Source: Aliivibrio salmonicida LFI1238 | Lineage (GTDB): Bacteria > Pseudomonadota > Gammaproteobacteria > Enterobacterales > Vibrionaceae | DNA length: 64,000 bases | Assembly (NCBI RefSeq): GCF_000196495.1 | Contig: NC_011312.1 | Span: 1,302,001-1,366,000 of the forward strand | Direction of reading: 5' to 3' | Shown here: in pieces, positions 17,907 to 26,568 of the stretch | Position numbering within the stretch: position 1 is the first letter of the stretch | How the letters are laid out: every line of letters starts with the position of its first letter | The notes under the pieces: generated by a model | Database searches by the model: none | Seen by the model: only the letters and a program-made list of their open reading frames with translations | What the model was told of the DNA's origin: nothing | Position numbers and translations under genes: made by a program

Positions 17907-19394
17907 ATGGAGAATATAAAAAGAAAACTAGAGGTTTATGAAATACTTTTTCGTAAGTATGGACCAGTAGCATCAAGCTGTAATATTACAGAGCTTTCAT
18001 TATTATTGAAGGTGAGTGAACGTCATGTTCAAACTGTAATTAAGAGATTAGTCAATACGGGTTGGATTGAATGGAAAGCAACGCCGGGTCGCAGTAAAAA
18101 AGCACAATTAACGTGTTATAAAGAACCGATTGAAGCGTGTTATGACTGCGTGTCTACTGTAGTCGATTCTGGTAATACTGACTCTGTTTTGAATATACTC
18201 AGTTTTGGTGGACGTAATGCTTCTATTGAGCTTAAAAAGTATCTTCTCCATTCCAATAACATCGTACCACGCTCGGTTTGTATGCCTTTTCATCGGAAGA
18301 TTGGCTCCTTATTACCTCATAACGCAATCTGTCGTACCGAGCGTTATTTAGTGAGTCAAATTTTTCAGCGTTTAGTGAGTATTGATAACGATATTATTCA
18401 CCCTGATTTTGCACATCATTGGGAGCATGATTCTTCTGCAACACAGTGGCGTTTTTATCTTCGAAGTGGCGTTGTCTGTCATGACGGAAATCCGTTAACG
18501 GCAAAAGATGTTGTACGTTGTTTAAAAACACTGATAGCCAACTATTATTGGAGTCCACTTTATTCTAACCTCAAAGGGATTAGGTTTCTTTCTGAAGAGT
18601 GTATTGAAATCACCTTATCAGAAGGCGACTTTCATTTGCCAAGATTATTGGCTCGGAGTGAAGCCTCTATTTATCCTATTCATGTATCGACAGATAAGAT
18701 CGTTGGTTCTGGTCCATTTCAGGTTGAAGTGTGGTCACCAAGAATGATCCGATTAGGCCGATTTGAGCACTATGCCTTAGTGTTCCCGTTGTTGGAAAGA
18801 GTGGATTTGTGGGTGTATGAAGAATGGGCAAAAGATAAAGTTTGCGCTCAAAACCAGCTAAGTTTGTCATTTCCAGAAAAGAAAGTTACGTATAAAAGTA
18901 AATATCATTCTTTGTTTATGATAATAAAAAAACAAGGCAGTAACTTGGATTGCTCTAATATAGTGACTTATGAAAACAACAATGAATGCAAAGCTTTAGC
19001 CCAAAAATTATATTCATCTCAGACACTACAAGACGTTTTTTATGGCGACTACCATCATCAAGCGGATACTGCACTGTGTAGCATTCTTGAAGAAAGTGAT
19101 CGGTTATACAGTCGTCTGGCTTTTTTATCTCTTTATCCGTTTAAAAACAAAATCGTTAAAGACGTTGATTATGATTTATTTCTAAATAAGGTATCTGACA
19201 TAAGAAATACTCCCGATTTAGCGTTAGCGGTTGAAGAGTTGGAGCAACTGTATGATTGGTTACAACAGATAGGCGTTATTGATATCGTTAAGAAAGATTC
19301 GTTTGAACTCATCACCTCTGAAAATCTAAAAGAGGTAAGAATGAACGGTTTTGGTTGGTGTGATTTAGCTAAATTGTGGATAGCTAATCATTAA
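17907..19394 (+). CDS. SgrR-like transcriptional regulator
   Basis: About 495 aa. The N-terminal winged-helix domain (residues about 1-110, with LSLLLKVSERHVQTVIKRLVNTGWIEW) is of the SgrR_N type, and the rest resembles an SBP_bac_5 solute-binding domain (LSFGGRNAS, LTAKDVVRCLKTL) without a signal peptide, so it acts as a cytoplasmic ligand sensor. E. coli SgrR activates the small RNA SgrS under glucose-phosphate stress. The ligand here is unknown; the oxidoreductase next to it suggests a sugar. ATG 17907 is preferred over TTG 17898. The 3' end overlaps the convergent AraC gene by 11 bases. Confidence 0.8.
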   Translation: MENIKRKLEVYEILFRKYGPVASSCNITELSLLLKVSERHVQTVIKRLVNTGWIEWKATPGRSKKAQLTCYKEPIEACYDCVSTVVDSGNTDSVLNILSFGGRNASIELKKYLLHSNNIVPRSVCMPFHRKIGSLLPHNAICRTERYLVSQIFQRLVSIDNDIIHPDFAHHWEHDSSATQWRFYLRSGVVCHDGNPLTAKDVVRCLKTLIANYYWSPLYSNLKGIRFLSEECIEITLSEGDFHLPRLLARSEASIYPIHVSTDKIVGSGPFQVEVWSPRMIRLGRFEHYALVFPLLERVDLWVYEEWAKDKVCAQNQLSLSFPEKKVTYKSKYHSLFMIIKKQGSNLDCSNIVTYENNNECKALAQKLYSSQTLQDVFYGDYHHQADTALCSILEESDRLYSRLAFLSLYPFKNKIVKDVDYDLFLNKVSDIRNTPDLALAVEELEQLYDWLQQIGVIDIVKKDSFELITSENLKEVRMNGFGWCDLAKLWIANH

Positions 19395-20226
19395 ACGTTG
19401 AGTGCTTGTCTATTTTATATTGCTTTGGTGTCGCGGCAACGATGCTTTTAAAGTGTCGATGAAAGTGACTTTGATCGGTAAAGCCAAGATCTGTGGCTAT
19501 CGACGCAATATCATTTCCCTTTTTTAATAAGTCTTTGGCTTTATTTATTTTCATCATCATTTGGTAGGCATGTGGTGTTATTCCGTATTGTTTTTTAAAT
19601 GAATGGATAAGATAAAAATCGCTCAAACCAGACTCTTTCGCTATCTCAGAGATAGACATGTTTTTATCAACATTATCAGAGATGTATTGATATGCGAGAT
19701 GAGTTGCTTGTTTGGGAATGGTCTTGTGGGACGGCATTGCTTTAAGATCATTAATAAACAGAGTAGAGAAGAAAGTGATGGCGGATTCTTCCACGAATAA
19801 TGACGATTCGTTTTCAATTAGAACTTGCGTTAATGATTGGAAATTCTGATACAGAGTAGGGCATCGGCTGTGATTTTGTTGAAAGGGATGAAACTCACTA
19901 TGCTTTTTACCAGTGATGCTTGTTTGTAACTGTATTAACCAATCAAGCTCAACAAAAAGCATTTTATAGCTCCAGTTAGTCCCCGATTTTGGATTACAGG
20001 AATGTACGGTTTCAGGATTGATAATGACCGTAGAGCCGATGCTGATTTCTTGTTTTGAATTTTGATTTATGTATTCACTAACGCCGCTATCTACGACACC
20101 AATAGAAAATTCGCGATGTGAGTGTTTTTTATAGCAGGCATTTGAATTACCAGAATAACGTAACTCAAACGGAAGAACGGATGATCGTAAAAAATGTGTT
20201 TTTGAATTAGCCAATATAACGTCCAT
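19384..20226 (-). CDS. AraC-family transcriptional regulator
   Basis: 280 aa with an N-terminal cupin-like sensing domain (HSHREFSIGVVDSGVSEY) and a C-terminal double helix-turn-helix of the AraC type (MSISEIAKESGLSDFYLIHSFKKQYGITPHAYQ, IASIATDLGFTDQSHFHRHFK). It starts 2 bases after the LysE-family gene ends, so the two form one operon, and it probably controls that exporter in response to its substrate. The closest described arrangement is AraC/LysE pairs for amino-acid export. Confidence 0.87.
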   Translation of the reverse strand: MDVILANSKTHFLRSSVLPFELRYSGNSNACYKKHSHREFSIGVVDSGVSEYINQNSKQEISIGSTVIINPETVHSCNPKSGTNWSYKMLFVELDWLIQLQTSITGKKHSEFHPFQQNHSRCPTLYQNFQSLTQVLIENESSLFVEESAITFFSTLFINDLKAMPSHKTIPKQATHLAYQYISDNVDKNMSISEIAKESGLSDFYLIHSFKKQYGITPHAYQMMMKINKAKDLLKKGNDIASIATDLGFTDQSHFHRHFKSIVAATPKQYKIDKHSTFND

Positions 20227-20228
20227 TG

Positions 20229-20831
20229 TTAATTTGATATAAAGAAGACATAAACGACGGTTAATGCGAGCAATGATCCCATAAGTCGATTAAAGATTTT
20301 ATAATGAACAGGGTGCTCTAAATATCGTCCAATCGTTAACCCGAGTAATGCCCACGTCGATATACAGCAGTAACATACGATAAAAAATATCATACTAAAC
20401 GCTCCAAGATCTTCGAGAGGAATCACACCGTTACTCGAAAATACGGTCACGCCAGATAAAGACACAATCCAAGCTTTTGGGTTTAACCATTGACACAATA
20501 AGCCTTGCACCATCGTTGGAGCATTGCCTTTATTATCTCTATCTTGGTCTGCTCTATCGCTCGTCGCTACTTTATAAGCCAAATAAAGCAGAAAAGTGCT
20601 TCCAAAGTAATTTAAAATGGATGTTGCAGTATGGGAATTATCTAAGACTTGTATCAGCCCTAATCCTAATAGGATAAGAATAGAGACAAACCCAACAGTA
20701 GCACCAAAAATATGGGGAATGGTTTTTACATACCCATGATTAGCACCAGTAATGGTAGCGAGAATATTTACCGGCCCAGGAGAGAGGGAGGTGATGAGTG
20801 CAAACATTGCCATTGCTAAAAATAAAGTCAT
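20229..20831 (-). CDS. LysE/RhtB-family amino-acid exporter
   Basis: 200 aa inner-membrane protein with about six membrane helices and the family motif SLSPGPVNILATITGANHGY near the N-terminus, plus CQWLNPKAWIVSLSGV in the middle. The family exports amino acids or homoserine derivatives; the substrate cannot be told from sequence. It is the first gene of an operon with the AraC regulator downstream. Confidence 0.87.
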   Translation of the reverse strand: MTLFLAMAMFALITSLSPGPVNILATITGANHGYVKTIPHIFGATVGFVSILILLGLGLIQVLDNSHTATSILNYFGSTFLLYLAYKVATSDRADQDRDNKGNAPTMVQGLLCQWLNPKAWIVSLSGVTVFSSNGVIPLEDLGAFSMIFFIVCYCCISTWALLGLTIGRYLEHPVHYKIFNRLMGSLLALTVVYVFFISN

Positions 20832-21037
20832 AAGTTTTCTTTTTCATCCTTGAGTTCTTTATACAATAACTCATAAAAGCGACATGAAGATTGTACAAAA
20901 CTGTTTTTTATTAAGTCGATTACTGAAAATAAACGAAGACTCCGTATTGATCTTAATGAATGTTTTACATTTAATTAACAGTAGTAAGAGGGAGAATATT
21001 GTATGTTTACAGTTATATTTAAAAAGGAATGAAATTT

Positions 21038-21775
21038 ATGTTTAAACTTACTCTCGCATTACTAAGTTCGGTTATCGGCTTTAATGCAGCAGCAGAGCCT
21101 GTAGTTAAACCGCTTCAATTTGAAGAAATCACGAATAATGTGTTTTTAGTTAAATCGTATCGTGAATTTAAAAACTTACAGAGCCCAAAGAAACCTATTT
21201 TGGTCGATGCTAATTCTTTAGTGTATGTTGATGGAAAGGATGCGTATTTGATTGATACGCCATGGAATGCGTCGAACATGCCTCAGTTGATGACGTGGAT
21301 TGAAAACAGAGGATTAACATTAAAGAAAACGGTCTTTTCTCATTTTCATGAAGATCAAACTGGTGGTTTAGAATACCTGCAAGAACATCACTTTGAGACT
21401 TACGCGTCTGCATTAACGAACAAATTTTTGAAAGGTGATAACAAGAAAGCGACGAATCATCAATTTTCAGGTGATAATTTTGTGTTGTTAGAAAATAAGA
21501 TTGAAGTTTTCTATCCGGGAGGAGGCCATACTAAAGACAATGCGGTGGTATGGTTACCAAAAGAAAAAGTATTACTTGGCGGTTGTTTAATGCGAGCAAA
21601 TGAGGTGAATACGATTGGGTGGACTGGTGATGCCGATATGAAAGCATGGGCGGGGTCTGCTCAAAAAGTCTTAACGAAATACCCTCAAGCAAATTTTGTT
21701 GTTCCTGGACACGGGAACGTTGGTGAAGGGACGAGTATTATTAGTCATACTGTCGATATTACCGGAAAAATTTAG
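21038..21775 (+). CDS. Subclass B1 metallo-beta-lactamase
   Basis: Periplasmic zinc enzyme hydrolysing beta-lactams. A signal peptide is seen (FKLTLALLSSVIGFNAAA). All B1 zinc ligands are present: HFHED for the HxHxD motif, the His in GGGHTKDN, the Cys in LLGGCLM and the His in VPGHGN. ATG 21038 is chosen because AAAAGGA lies 9 bases upstream; ATG 21029 touches the site directly. The product is 245 aa, as usual for B1 enzymes. A B1 enzyme (ALI-1) is described from Aliivibrio salmonicida and this may be that gene or a close relative. Two inverted IS982 copies flank the region. Confidence 0.92.
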   Translation: MFKLTLALLSSVIGFNAAAEPVVKPLQFEEITNNVFLVKSYREFKNLQSPKKPILVDANSLVYVDGKDAYLIDTPWNASNMPQLMTWIENRGLTLKKTVFSHFHEDQTGGLEYLQEHHFETYASALTNKFLKGDNKKATNHQFSGDNFVLLENKIEVFYPGGGHTKDNAVVWLPKEKVLLGGCLMRANEVNTIGWTGDADMKAWAGSAQKVLTKYPQANFVVPGHGNVGEGTSIISHTVDITGKI

Positions 21776-21843
21776 CCAATCTTATGAAAAGGAATTTTGA
21801 GAAATAGTGCTTTTTTGTTTTTATATCGACTTTTAATATTTTA

Positions 21844-21860
21844 TTATCGCTTTGCGATAA
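21844..21860. promoter_or_regulatory. Perfect hairpin upstream of the DUF2975 gene
   Basis: TTATCGC, TTT, GCGATAA forms a perfect 7 bp stem within an A/T-rich context, about 67 bases before the DUF2975 start. A TTGACA -35-like box follows at 21873. It may be an operator for the XRE regulator of this pair or a terminator of the upstream gene. Confidence 0.4.
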
Positions 21861-21926
21861 AATTATATTGATTTGACATTGTTTGCACTGTATTGTCTGT
21901 GTATCAAATCAATAAGGTTATTCATT

Positions 21927-22475
21927 ATGTCTAATATTCAAAAACAAAGTCGCCGCGCACGTATACTTTTTCAAGGATTTTTGGTTTTTACACCGATAGC
22001 TGTACTTTATTATTGGTTAACCATTGAAACCCAATATGATTTTCTTACCTCATTCGGAATTATTCAGACTACGATTGATGTTAATGGTTATACGCAATTA
22101 CCACTAACGTTAACAATTCGTATGTTAGCTGTCATTTCTAGTTTATTGTTATGCAGTATTGTTATGTACGCTTTAAATGTATTAATTCATTTATTTCGTA
22201 ATTATGAGCGTAATGACATTTTCTCGCTTGAGAATGCAATGAGCTATCAGAAGTTAGGTTACAGTCTTTTTTATTGGGTAGGAGCTTCTGTTATTTATGG
22301 TGCAGCAATGTCCGTGATTTTATCATTTAATAATCCTCCCGGTGAGCGCATATTAGCGGTTAGTTTTGTTGGTATGAATTTTTTAACGTTACTATTTGGT
22401 TTTATTACGTTAATAATTTCATGGGTCATGAAAGAAGGGTATATTCTTGCTGATGAAAACGAGCATACAATTTAA
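21927..22475 (+). CDS. DUF2975 membrane protein
   Basis: 182 aa with four hydrophobic segments (about residues 13-32, 55-85, 110-135 and 145-170), matching DUF2975 inner-membrane proteins of unknown function. ATG 21927 follows AAGG by about 9 bases; an upstream in-frame TTG would overlap a promoter-like box and is rejected. It is directly followed by a small XRE regulator, the standard partner of DUF2975 genes. The pair resembles systems where a membrane protein and a small Cro-like repressor are co-expressed, but the stimulus is not known. Confidence 0.8.
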   Translation: MSNIQKQSRRARILFQGFLVFTPIAVLYYWLTIETQYDFLTSFGIIQTTIDVNGYTQLPLTLTIRMLAVISSLLLCSIVMYALNVLIHLFRNYERNDIFSLENAMSYQKLGYSLFYWVGASVIYGAAMSVILSFNNPPGERILAVSFVGMNFLTLLFGFITLIISWVMKEGYILADENEHTI

Positions 22476-22484
22476 GGATTCGTG

Positions 22485-22712
22485 ATGACCATTCGTATAA
22501 ATTTAGATGTCATGATGGCGAAGCGAAAAATGCGCCTAAAGCACTTGGCCCAAGAAGTTGGGATCACAGAAGCAAATTTGTCTATCTTAAAAAATGGGAA
22601 AGCAAAGGCTGTTCGTTTAGCGACATTGGATAAACTGTGTGAAATTCTTGAATGTCAGCCAGGCGATATATTGGAATATGTGGTGGACTTGGATAGTAAA
22701 ACAACCGATTAA
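22485..22712 (+). CDS. Small XRE/Cro-type transcriptional regulator
   Basis: 75 aa, essentially one helix-turn-helix domain of the YozG type (MAKRKMRLKHLAQEVGITEANLSILKNGKAKAVRL, then LDKLCEILECQPGDILEY). AAGGA lies 6 bases before ATG 22485; GTG 22482 is too close. It sits 9 bases after the DUF2975 gene and is very probably co-transcribed and autoregulatory. Confidence 0.88.
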   Translation: MTIRINLDVMMAKRKMRLKHLAQEVGITEANLSILKNGKAKAVRLATLDKLCEILECQPGDILEYVVDLDSKTTD

Positions 22713-22731
22713 TAATACCTTGGTTCTATTT

Positions 22732-22768
22732 AAGCCCTGTCTAGTGATTGCTAAACAGGGCTTTTTTA
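22732..22768 (+). terminator. Intrinsic terminator after the XRE gene
   Basis: AAGCCCTGT (22732-22740) and ACAGGGCTT (22755-22763) form a stem followed by a T-run. Confidence 0.8.
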
Positions 22769-22785
22769 ATTGGCTATTGTGAACT

Positions 22786-23310
22786 TTATTCTGAAGGGCT
22801 AAGAGATAAAGCACCAATGAAATCTAATTTACTCAATGGTACGCCTTCTTTTCGAAGTAAGTTGTACAGCGTGGTCTGGTGAAAGTATAGATTTGGTGTT
22901 GAGAATGAGGTAATGAAATTCTCAGCAGTAAACGGCATTGGTCGTTCTGGATAGTGGAAAATAACGGTTTCACCTGAGCGTGAATTTACCTCATTTTCTG
23001 TAATTGCACTCAACTCTTTTTGTGTATTTTGAAGTAATTCAATTAAGCCATTAAAATCAATTTCACCTAAAGGTGATGGAATATAAAAGTTACCGCTTAA
23101 TACGGCTTTTGTTGCCCCAAGAGTATGCTTACAAATTGAATTTACTTGGAATGAAAGAGGAAGCATATCATCAACTAATTGAAGATCAACGATGTCATTT
23201 GTATTTCGATTTTGTGCCTCAAAATGTGCTTTTGCTTTAGTCATTAAATGAATGGCAACATTTAATGAATTAGAAAAAGGAGTAAGAGTTATATCAGAAA
23301 GCATAGTCAT
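22786..23310 (-). CDS. DUF1993 family protein
   Basis: 174 aa cytoplasmic protein of the DUF1993 family, a DinB-like four-helix fold of unknown function. Features seen are LQLVDDMLPLSFQVNSICKHTLGATKAV and FHYPERPMPFTAENFITSFSTPNLYFHQTTLYNLLR, the conserved His-containing part. AAGGA lies 6 bases before ATG 23310. An IS982 element lies 54 bases upstream of the start, so its native promoter may be displaced. Confidence 0.8.
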   Translation of the reverse strand: MTMLSDITLTPFSNSLNVAIHLMTKAKAHFEAQNRNTNDIVDLQLVDDMLPLSFQVNSICKHTLGATKAVLSGNFYIPSPLGEIDFNGLIELLQNTQKELSAITENEVNSRSGETVIFHYPERPMPFTAENFITSFSTPNLYFHQTTLYNLLRKEGVPLSKLDFIGALSLSPSE

Positions 23311-23364
23311 GAGAGTTCCTTTATTAATGACGAAAGTGAGTTCAATGTAGGTAAATAATAATTA

Positions 23365-24365
23365 ACCTGAATTCTGGATAAGGCTGAACTAATTGCCCAC
23401 CTAACGATCAGATCTTTCGACCAAGAATTATTTGAACGTATTTTAAAAGGTGGGCAAGATGAATAAATTAGTTGATATATTTTGTGATGTCGATGATTTT
23501 TGTTATCAATTCTTATCTCAATGGGAAAAATACCTTGTTGAGGCTAGTGAGAGAAAAAGAAAACGTCAGTCAGTAATGTCTACTAGTGAATGTATGACTA
23601 TTGTCATCGCTTTTCATCAATCAAATCATAGAGATTTCAAGAACTTCTATATCGGGTTAGTTCATCAATATTGGAAAGGATACTTTCCAAATTTACTTAG
23701 CTACACTCGATTTGTGAGCAAAATGCCTAGCCTAATCGCCCCAATGTGTGCCTATTTTCAATCTATCAAAGGTAAGCCGACTGGCATTGCTTTTGTTGAC
23801 TCCACGAGTCTTAAAGTATGCCATAACATTCGAATTCCTCGCCATAAAGTCTTTGATGGTGTTGCGAAAAGAGGAAAAGGTACCATGGGATGGTTTTTCG
23901 GCTTCAAACTTCATTTATTGATTAACCATCTTGGAGAAATTATTTCGCTGAAAATCACAGCTGGCAATGTAAATGATAGGACTCCTGTACCTGATTTATG
24001 CAAAGAACTCTCGGGGAAATTGTACGCTGATAAAGGGTACATAGGTAAAAAGTTGAGTGAGAGCTTAAAGAACTCTGATGTCGATTTAGTGACTACCTCG
24101 CGAAAAAACATGAAAGCAAAAGAGATAAGTGCTTTTGATAAGGCTATGTTATCAAAGAGATACATTATCGAAACGATAAATGACCAATTGAAGAATATCT
24201 CTCAAATTGAACATAGCCGTCATCGTAGCGTGACTGGTTTCATGCTAAATGTAATTTCAGGCGTTGTGGCTTATTGTTTAAAAAAACAAAAGCCACGAAT
24301 TAAGCTATCAGAATGTGAATTTGAACTAATCCTCGCTTAAAGCATGTTTTATCCAGAATTCAGGT
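23365..24365 (+). mobile_element. IS982-family element, copy 2 (1001 bp)
   Basis: Same 1001 bp length and perfect terminal repeats as copy 1 but in the opposite orientation. A 6 bp target duplication TAATTA flanks it (23359-23364 and 24366-24371), different from that of copy 1, so the two inserted independently. The two copies bracket the 6.7 kb segment with the metallo-beta-lactamase gene. Confidence 0.93.
23459..24340 (+). CDS. IS982-family transposase
   Basis: 293 aa DDE transposase, one residue different from the copy at 15707-16588 (Tyr in LLSYTRF). Catalytic Asp, Asp and Glu are all present, so it looks active. ATG 23459 follows AGGTGG. Confidence 0.93.
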   Translation: MNKLVDIFCDVDDFCYQFLSQWEKYLVEASERKRKRQSVMSTSECMTIVIAFHQSNHRDFKNFYIGLVHQYWKGYFPNLLSYTRFVSKMPSLIAPMCAYFQSIKGKPTGIAFVDSTSLKVCHNIRIPRHKVFDGVAKRGKGTMGWFFGFKLHLLINHLGEIISLKITAGNVNDRTPVPDLCKELSGKLYADKGYIGKKLSESLKNSDVDLVTTSRKNMKAKEISAFDKAMLSKRYIIETINDQLKNISQIEHSRHRSVTGFMLNVISGVVAYCLKKQKPRIKLSECEFELILA

Positions 24366-24458
24366 TAATTAATTTGCAAATGCAGCAGTAAATAGAGTCT
24401 TAACCATCACTCTACTCATAATGCTCTTGCTTCTTTAAGTTATGAAAAAACTTCGCTT

Positions 24459-24638
24459 ATGTGTGATCAATTGGCAAAAGAGAAGGGAGTATGGCTTGGG
24501 AACCCACAATACACACCTTTGAGGAATCAAGTTCAGATAGAGTGGTACATTGGCGATACGCTACTTGCTATGTCTGATGAGGAATTAGAATACATTCTAG
24601 ATTGGGTCGCTGAAAAAATAGAATCCGCTAATGAGTAA
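24459..24638 (+). pseudogene. Possible gene remnant next to IS982
   Basis: An open frame runs from about 24396 to TAA at 24636-24638, with the first ATG at 24459 (59 aa, beginning MCDQLAKEKGVWLGNPQY). The composition is protein-like, with an acidic helical C-terminus (SDEELEYILDWVAEKIESANE). The frame extends upstream without a good start and no ribosome site is seen, so it is probably the 3' end of a truncated gene. I do not recognise the family; a small intact gene is the alternative. Confidence 0.4.
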
Positions 24639-24691
24639 AGTTATTTAAACTAGGATATTCGCTAATAGCTGATATTTTTAACTATTGAGTG

Positions 24692-24720
24692 TTTACTTTA
24701 CAAATTATTACTTATATATT
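24692..24720 (+). promoter_or_regulatory. Sigma-70 promoter of the brnQ leader
   Basis: TTTACT (24692-24697), a 17-base spacer and TATATT (24715-24720) form a good sigma-70 promoter, 36 bases before the leader peptide ATG. Confidence 0.5.
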
Positions 24721-24756
24721 GATTTGGTTACCACGATAAACGACTAGGATACATTC

Positions 24757-24867
24757 ATGCTTTCTTCTACAGCCCTACAATTTGCTGCTTTGTGCCAAAT
24801 AGTGCTCGGTGCTGTGTCGCGTGTAACATCAACTATTATTGCGGTCATTCTAGTGATTATTAACTAG
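24757..24867 (+). CDS. Branched-chain leader peptide of brnQ
   Basis: A 36-codon frame starting at ATG 24757 with TAGGA seven bases upstream and ending in TAG at 24865-24867. The last codons read Ile-Ile-Ala-Val-Ile-Leu-Val-Ile-Ile-Asn, and 16 of 36 residues are Ile, Leu or Val. This is the pattern of ilv leader peptides, where ribosome stalling for lack of charged branched-chain tRNA controls a downstream terminator. Overlapping hairpins follow at once, then brnQ, a branched-chain amino-acid carrier. The match of peptide content, hairpins and gene function makes an attenuation leader the best reading. Translation has not been shown. Confidence 0.7.
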   Translation: MLSSTALQFAALCQIVLGAVSRVTSTIIAVILVIIN

Positions 24868-24930
24868 GCTGGCGGCACTTCCGTCAGCCAGGCTGACGGA
24901 GGACTTCTTAATTTTCTTCTTCTTTTTTCA
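24867..24930 (+). promoter_or_regulatory. Candidate attenuator with mutually exclusive hairpins
   Basis: Segment A (GGCTGGCGG, 24867-24875) can pair with segment B (CCGTCAGCC, 24881-24889), while B with its 5' extension pairs better with segment C (GCTGACGGAGG, 24892-24902) in an 11 bp stem followed by a T-rich tract. A:B and B:C exclude each other. A ribosome on the last leader codons would cover A and change which hairpin forms. The T-tract is interrupted, so terminator strength is uncertain. Confidence 0.55.
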
Positions 24931-24994
24931 GCTAATCTGACGGTCCACAATAAAGCTAATAGGGCACAGCCCAATAGCAATAAGGACTTGTACA

Positions 24995-26293
24995 TTGAAA
25001 AAACACAACTTGCTTGCGATTGGTCTAATGACGTTTGCCATGTTCCTTGGTGCAGGAAACATCATATTCCCTCCTTTTCTTGGCCTTGAAGCAGGCACTC
25101 AATTTCTCCCTGCAATGCTCGGCTTTTTACTTACCGCGGTTGGACTTCCAGCATTAACGCTGATTGTTTTAGGGCGACTGAGTAACAGTGGTCAACTAAC
25201 TCAAGCGTTACCGAAACCATTGGCGATTGCTTTTTGGGTATTACTTTTTATTGCAATTGGTCCTGCCTTCGGGATGCCACGAGCAGTAACGGTTGCGTAT
25301 GAAATGGGGATTAAGCCCTTCTTTACCGGTGACCACCTAATGCTTTTCTCGGTTATGTTTGTGGGAGCTACGTTATTGTTGGCTTTCCAAAGAGGTAAGT
25401 TGGTGGATTACATTGGTAAAGTCATGACGCCACTGCTTGTTCTTATGCTAGCCGCGTTAGCGTTAGCGGCCATTATTACGCCATTAGGTGTTCTTGGTGA
25501 GCCGAGTGCCAGTTATCAGCATAAAGCCATCACAAGCGGTTTGATCCAAGGTTACATGACAATGGATGCGATTGCGGCTGTTGGATTTGGTTGGGTCATC
25601 ATTAAAGCCATTCGTGATAAAGGGTGTGAATCACCAAAAGATGTTTTTCAAGCAACGCTTAAAGTAACGTTGATTTATGCGCTGCTAATGTCGGCGTGTT
25701 ATTTAGCCATGGCTTATGTTGGTGCGACATCAACGTCTATTGCTGAAGGCGCAACTAATGGTGGTGAATTACTAACGCGTTATGTTGCTGAGATATTTGG
25801 ACCACTAGGTCAATACTTATTAGCAGGTATTATTATTATGGCGTGTTTAACGACGACGGTAGGGTTGACGAATGCATGTGCTGAGTACAGCCAACAAACG
25901 TTCCGCACTCCGTTTGCGATTACCGCGATTATCGTTACAGCGATGACAGGCGTTGTTGCTAACTTCGGATTAGAGCAAATCTTGGCTATCAGCTTACCTG
26001 CTATACTCATATTATGTCCGGTAGCGATTGCTTTAGTATTAGCGGCGTGGTTTTTACCTACGACAAAACACAATACTATTTCATACGTTAGTGTTGTGAT
26101 GATTAGCGTTGTATTTGGTGGGTTAGATGCACTGCATATTTTGGGTTTATTGTCTGATTCTTTATCTGCATCATTAACTCATTATATTCCTCTCTTTTCG
26201 GCTCATGCGAGTTGGTTTTTACCTGTAGTGATAACTGTATTTATTAGTCTATTACTAAACCGAAAATCGAGTGCATTAGAGTCATCGAACTAA
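24995..26293 (+). CDS. brnQ: Branched-chain amino acid transport carrier BrnQ
   Basis: 432 aa LIVCS-family sodium symporter for leucine, isoleucine and valine in the inner membrane, with about 12 hydrophobic helices. The N-terminus shows the family signature AMFLGAGNIIFPPFLG, and TVGLTNACAEY lies in the middle. It starts with TTG 24995 (MKKHNL), preceded by AAGGA about 8 bases upstream; a TTG start would keep translation low. A branched-chain leader peptide and hairpins lie immediately upstream, implying induction when branched-chain amino acids are scarce. Confidence 0.93.
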   Translation: MKKHNLLAIGLMTFAMFLGAGNIIFPPFLGLEAGTQFLPAMLGFLLTAVGLPALTLIVLGRLSNSGQLTQALPKPLAIAFWVLLFIAIGPAFGMPRAVTVAYEMGIKPFFTGDHLMLFSVMFVGATLLLAFQRGKLVDYIGKVMTPLLVLMLAALALAAIITPLGVLGEPSASYQHKAITSGLIQGYMTMDAIAAVGFGWVIIKAIRDKGCESPKDVFQATLKVTLIYALLMSACYLAMAYVGATSTSIAEGATNGGELLTRYVAEIFGPLGQYLLAGIIIMACLTTTVGLTNACAEYSQQTFRTPFAITAIIVTAMTGVVANFGLEQILAISLPAILILCPVAIALVLAAWFLPTTKHNTISYVSVVMISVVFGGLDALHILGLLSDSLSASLTHYIPLFSAHASWFLPVVITVFISLLLNRKSSALESSN

Positions 26294-26329
26294 GACTAGA
26301 TAAAGGCAAATAAAGCGGTTAATAGATAA

Positions 26330-26356
26330 GATCCCTATGAGTTTACATTAGGGATC
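26330..26356 (+). terminator. Hairpin downstream of brnQ
   Basis: GATCCCTA and TAGGGATC form a perfect 8 bp stem with an 11-base loop. No T-run follows, so termination is uncertain. Confidence 0.35.
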
Positions 26357-26568
26357 ATTCACTATTGAGAATGTGCTTAAATCGCTAATTTATGAGTTAA
26401 TCGTTGGTTTAGTTAACATATCGTTACTTTCAAATGTTTATTGTAAATGCGTTTATTATCTTAATTGTTAATATTAACGATAGGGCTACAACTTAAAGTT
26501 TTTCCTGCTTCTATGTGTATTTATAAGCTTTTAAAAATAGAATTTAGGGGGGATACTCGTGCTATTAA

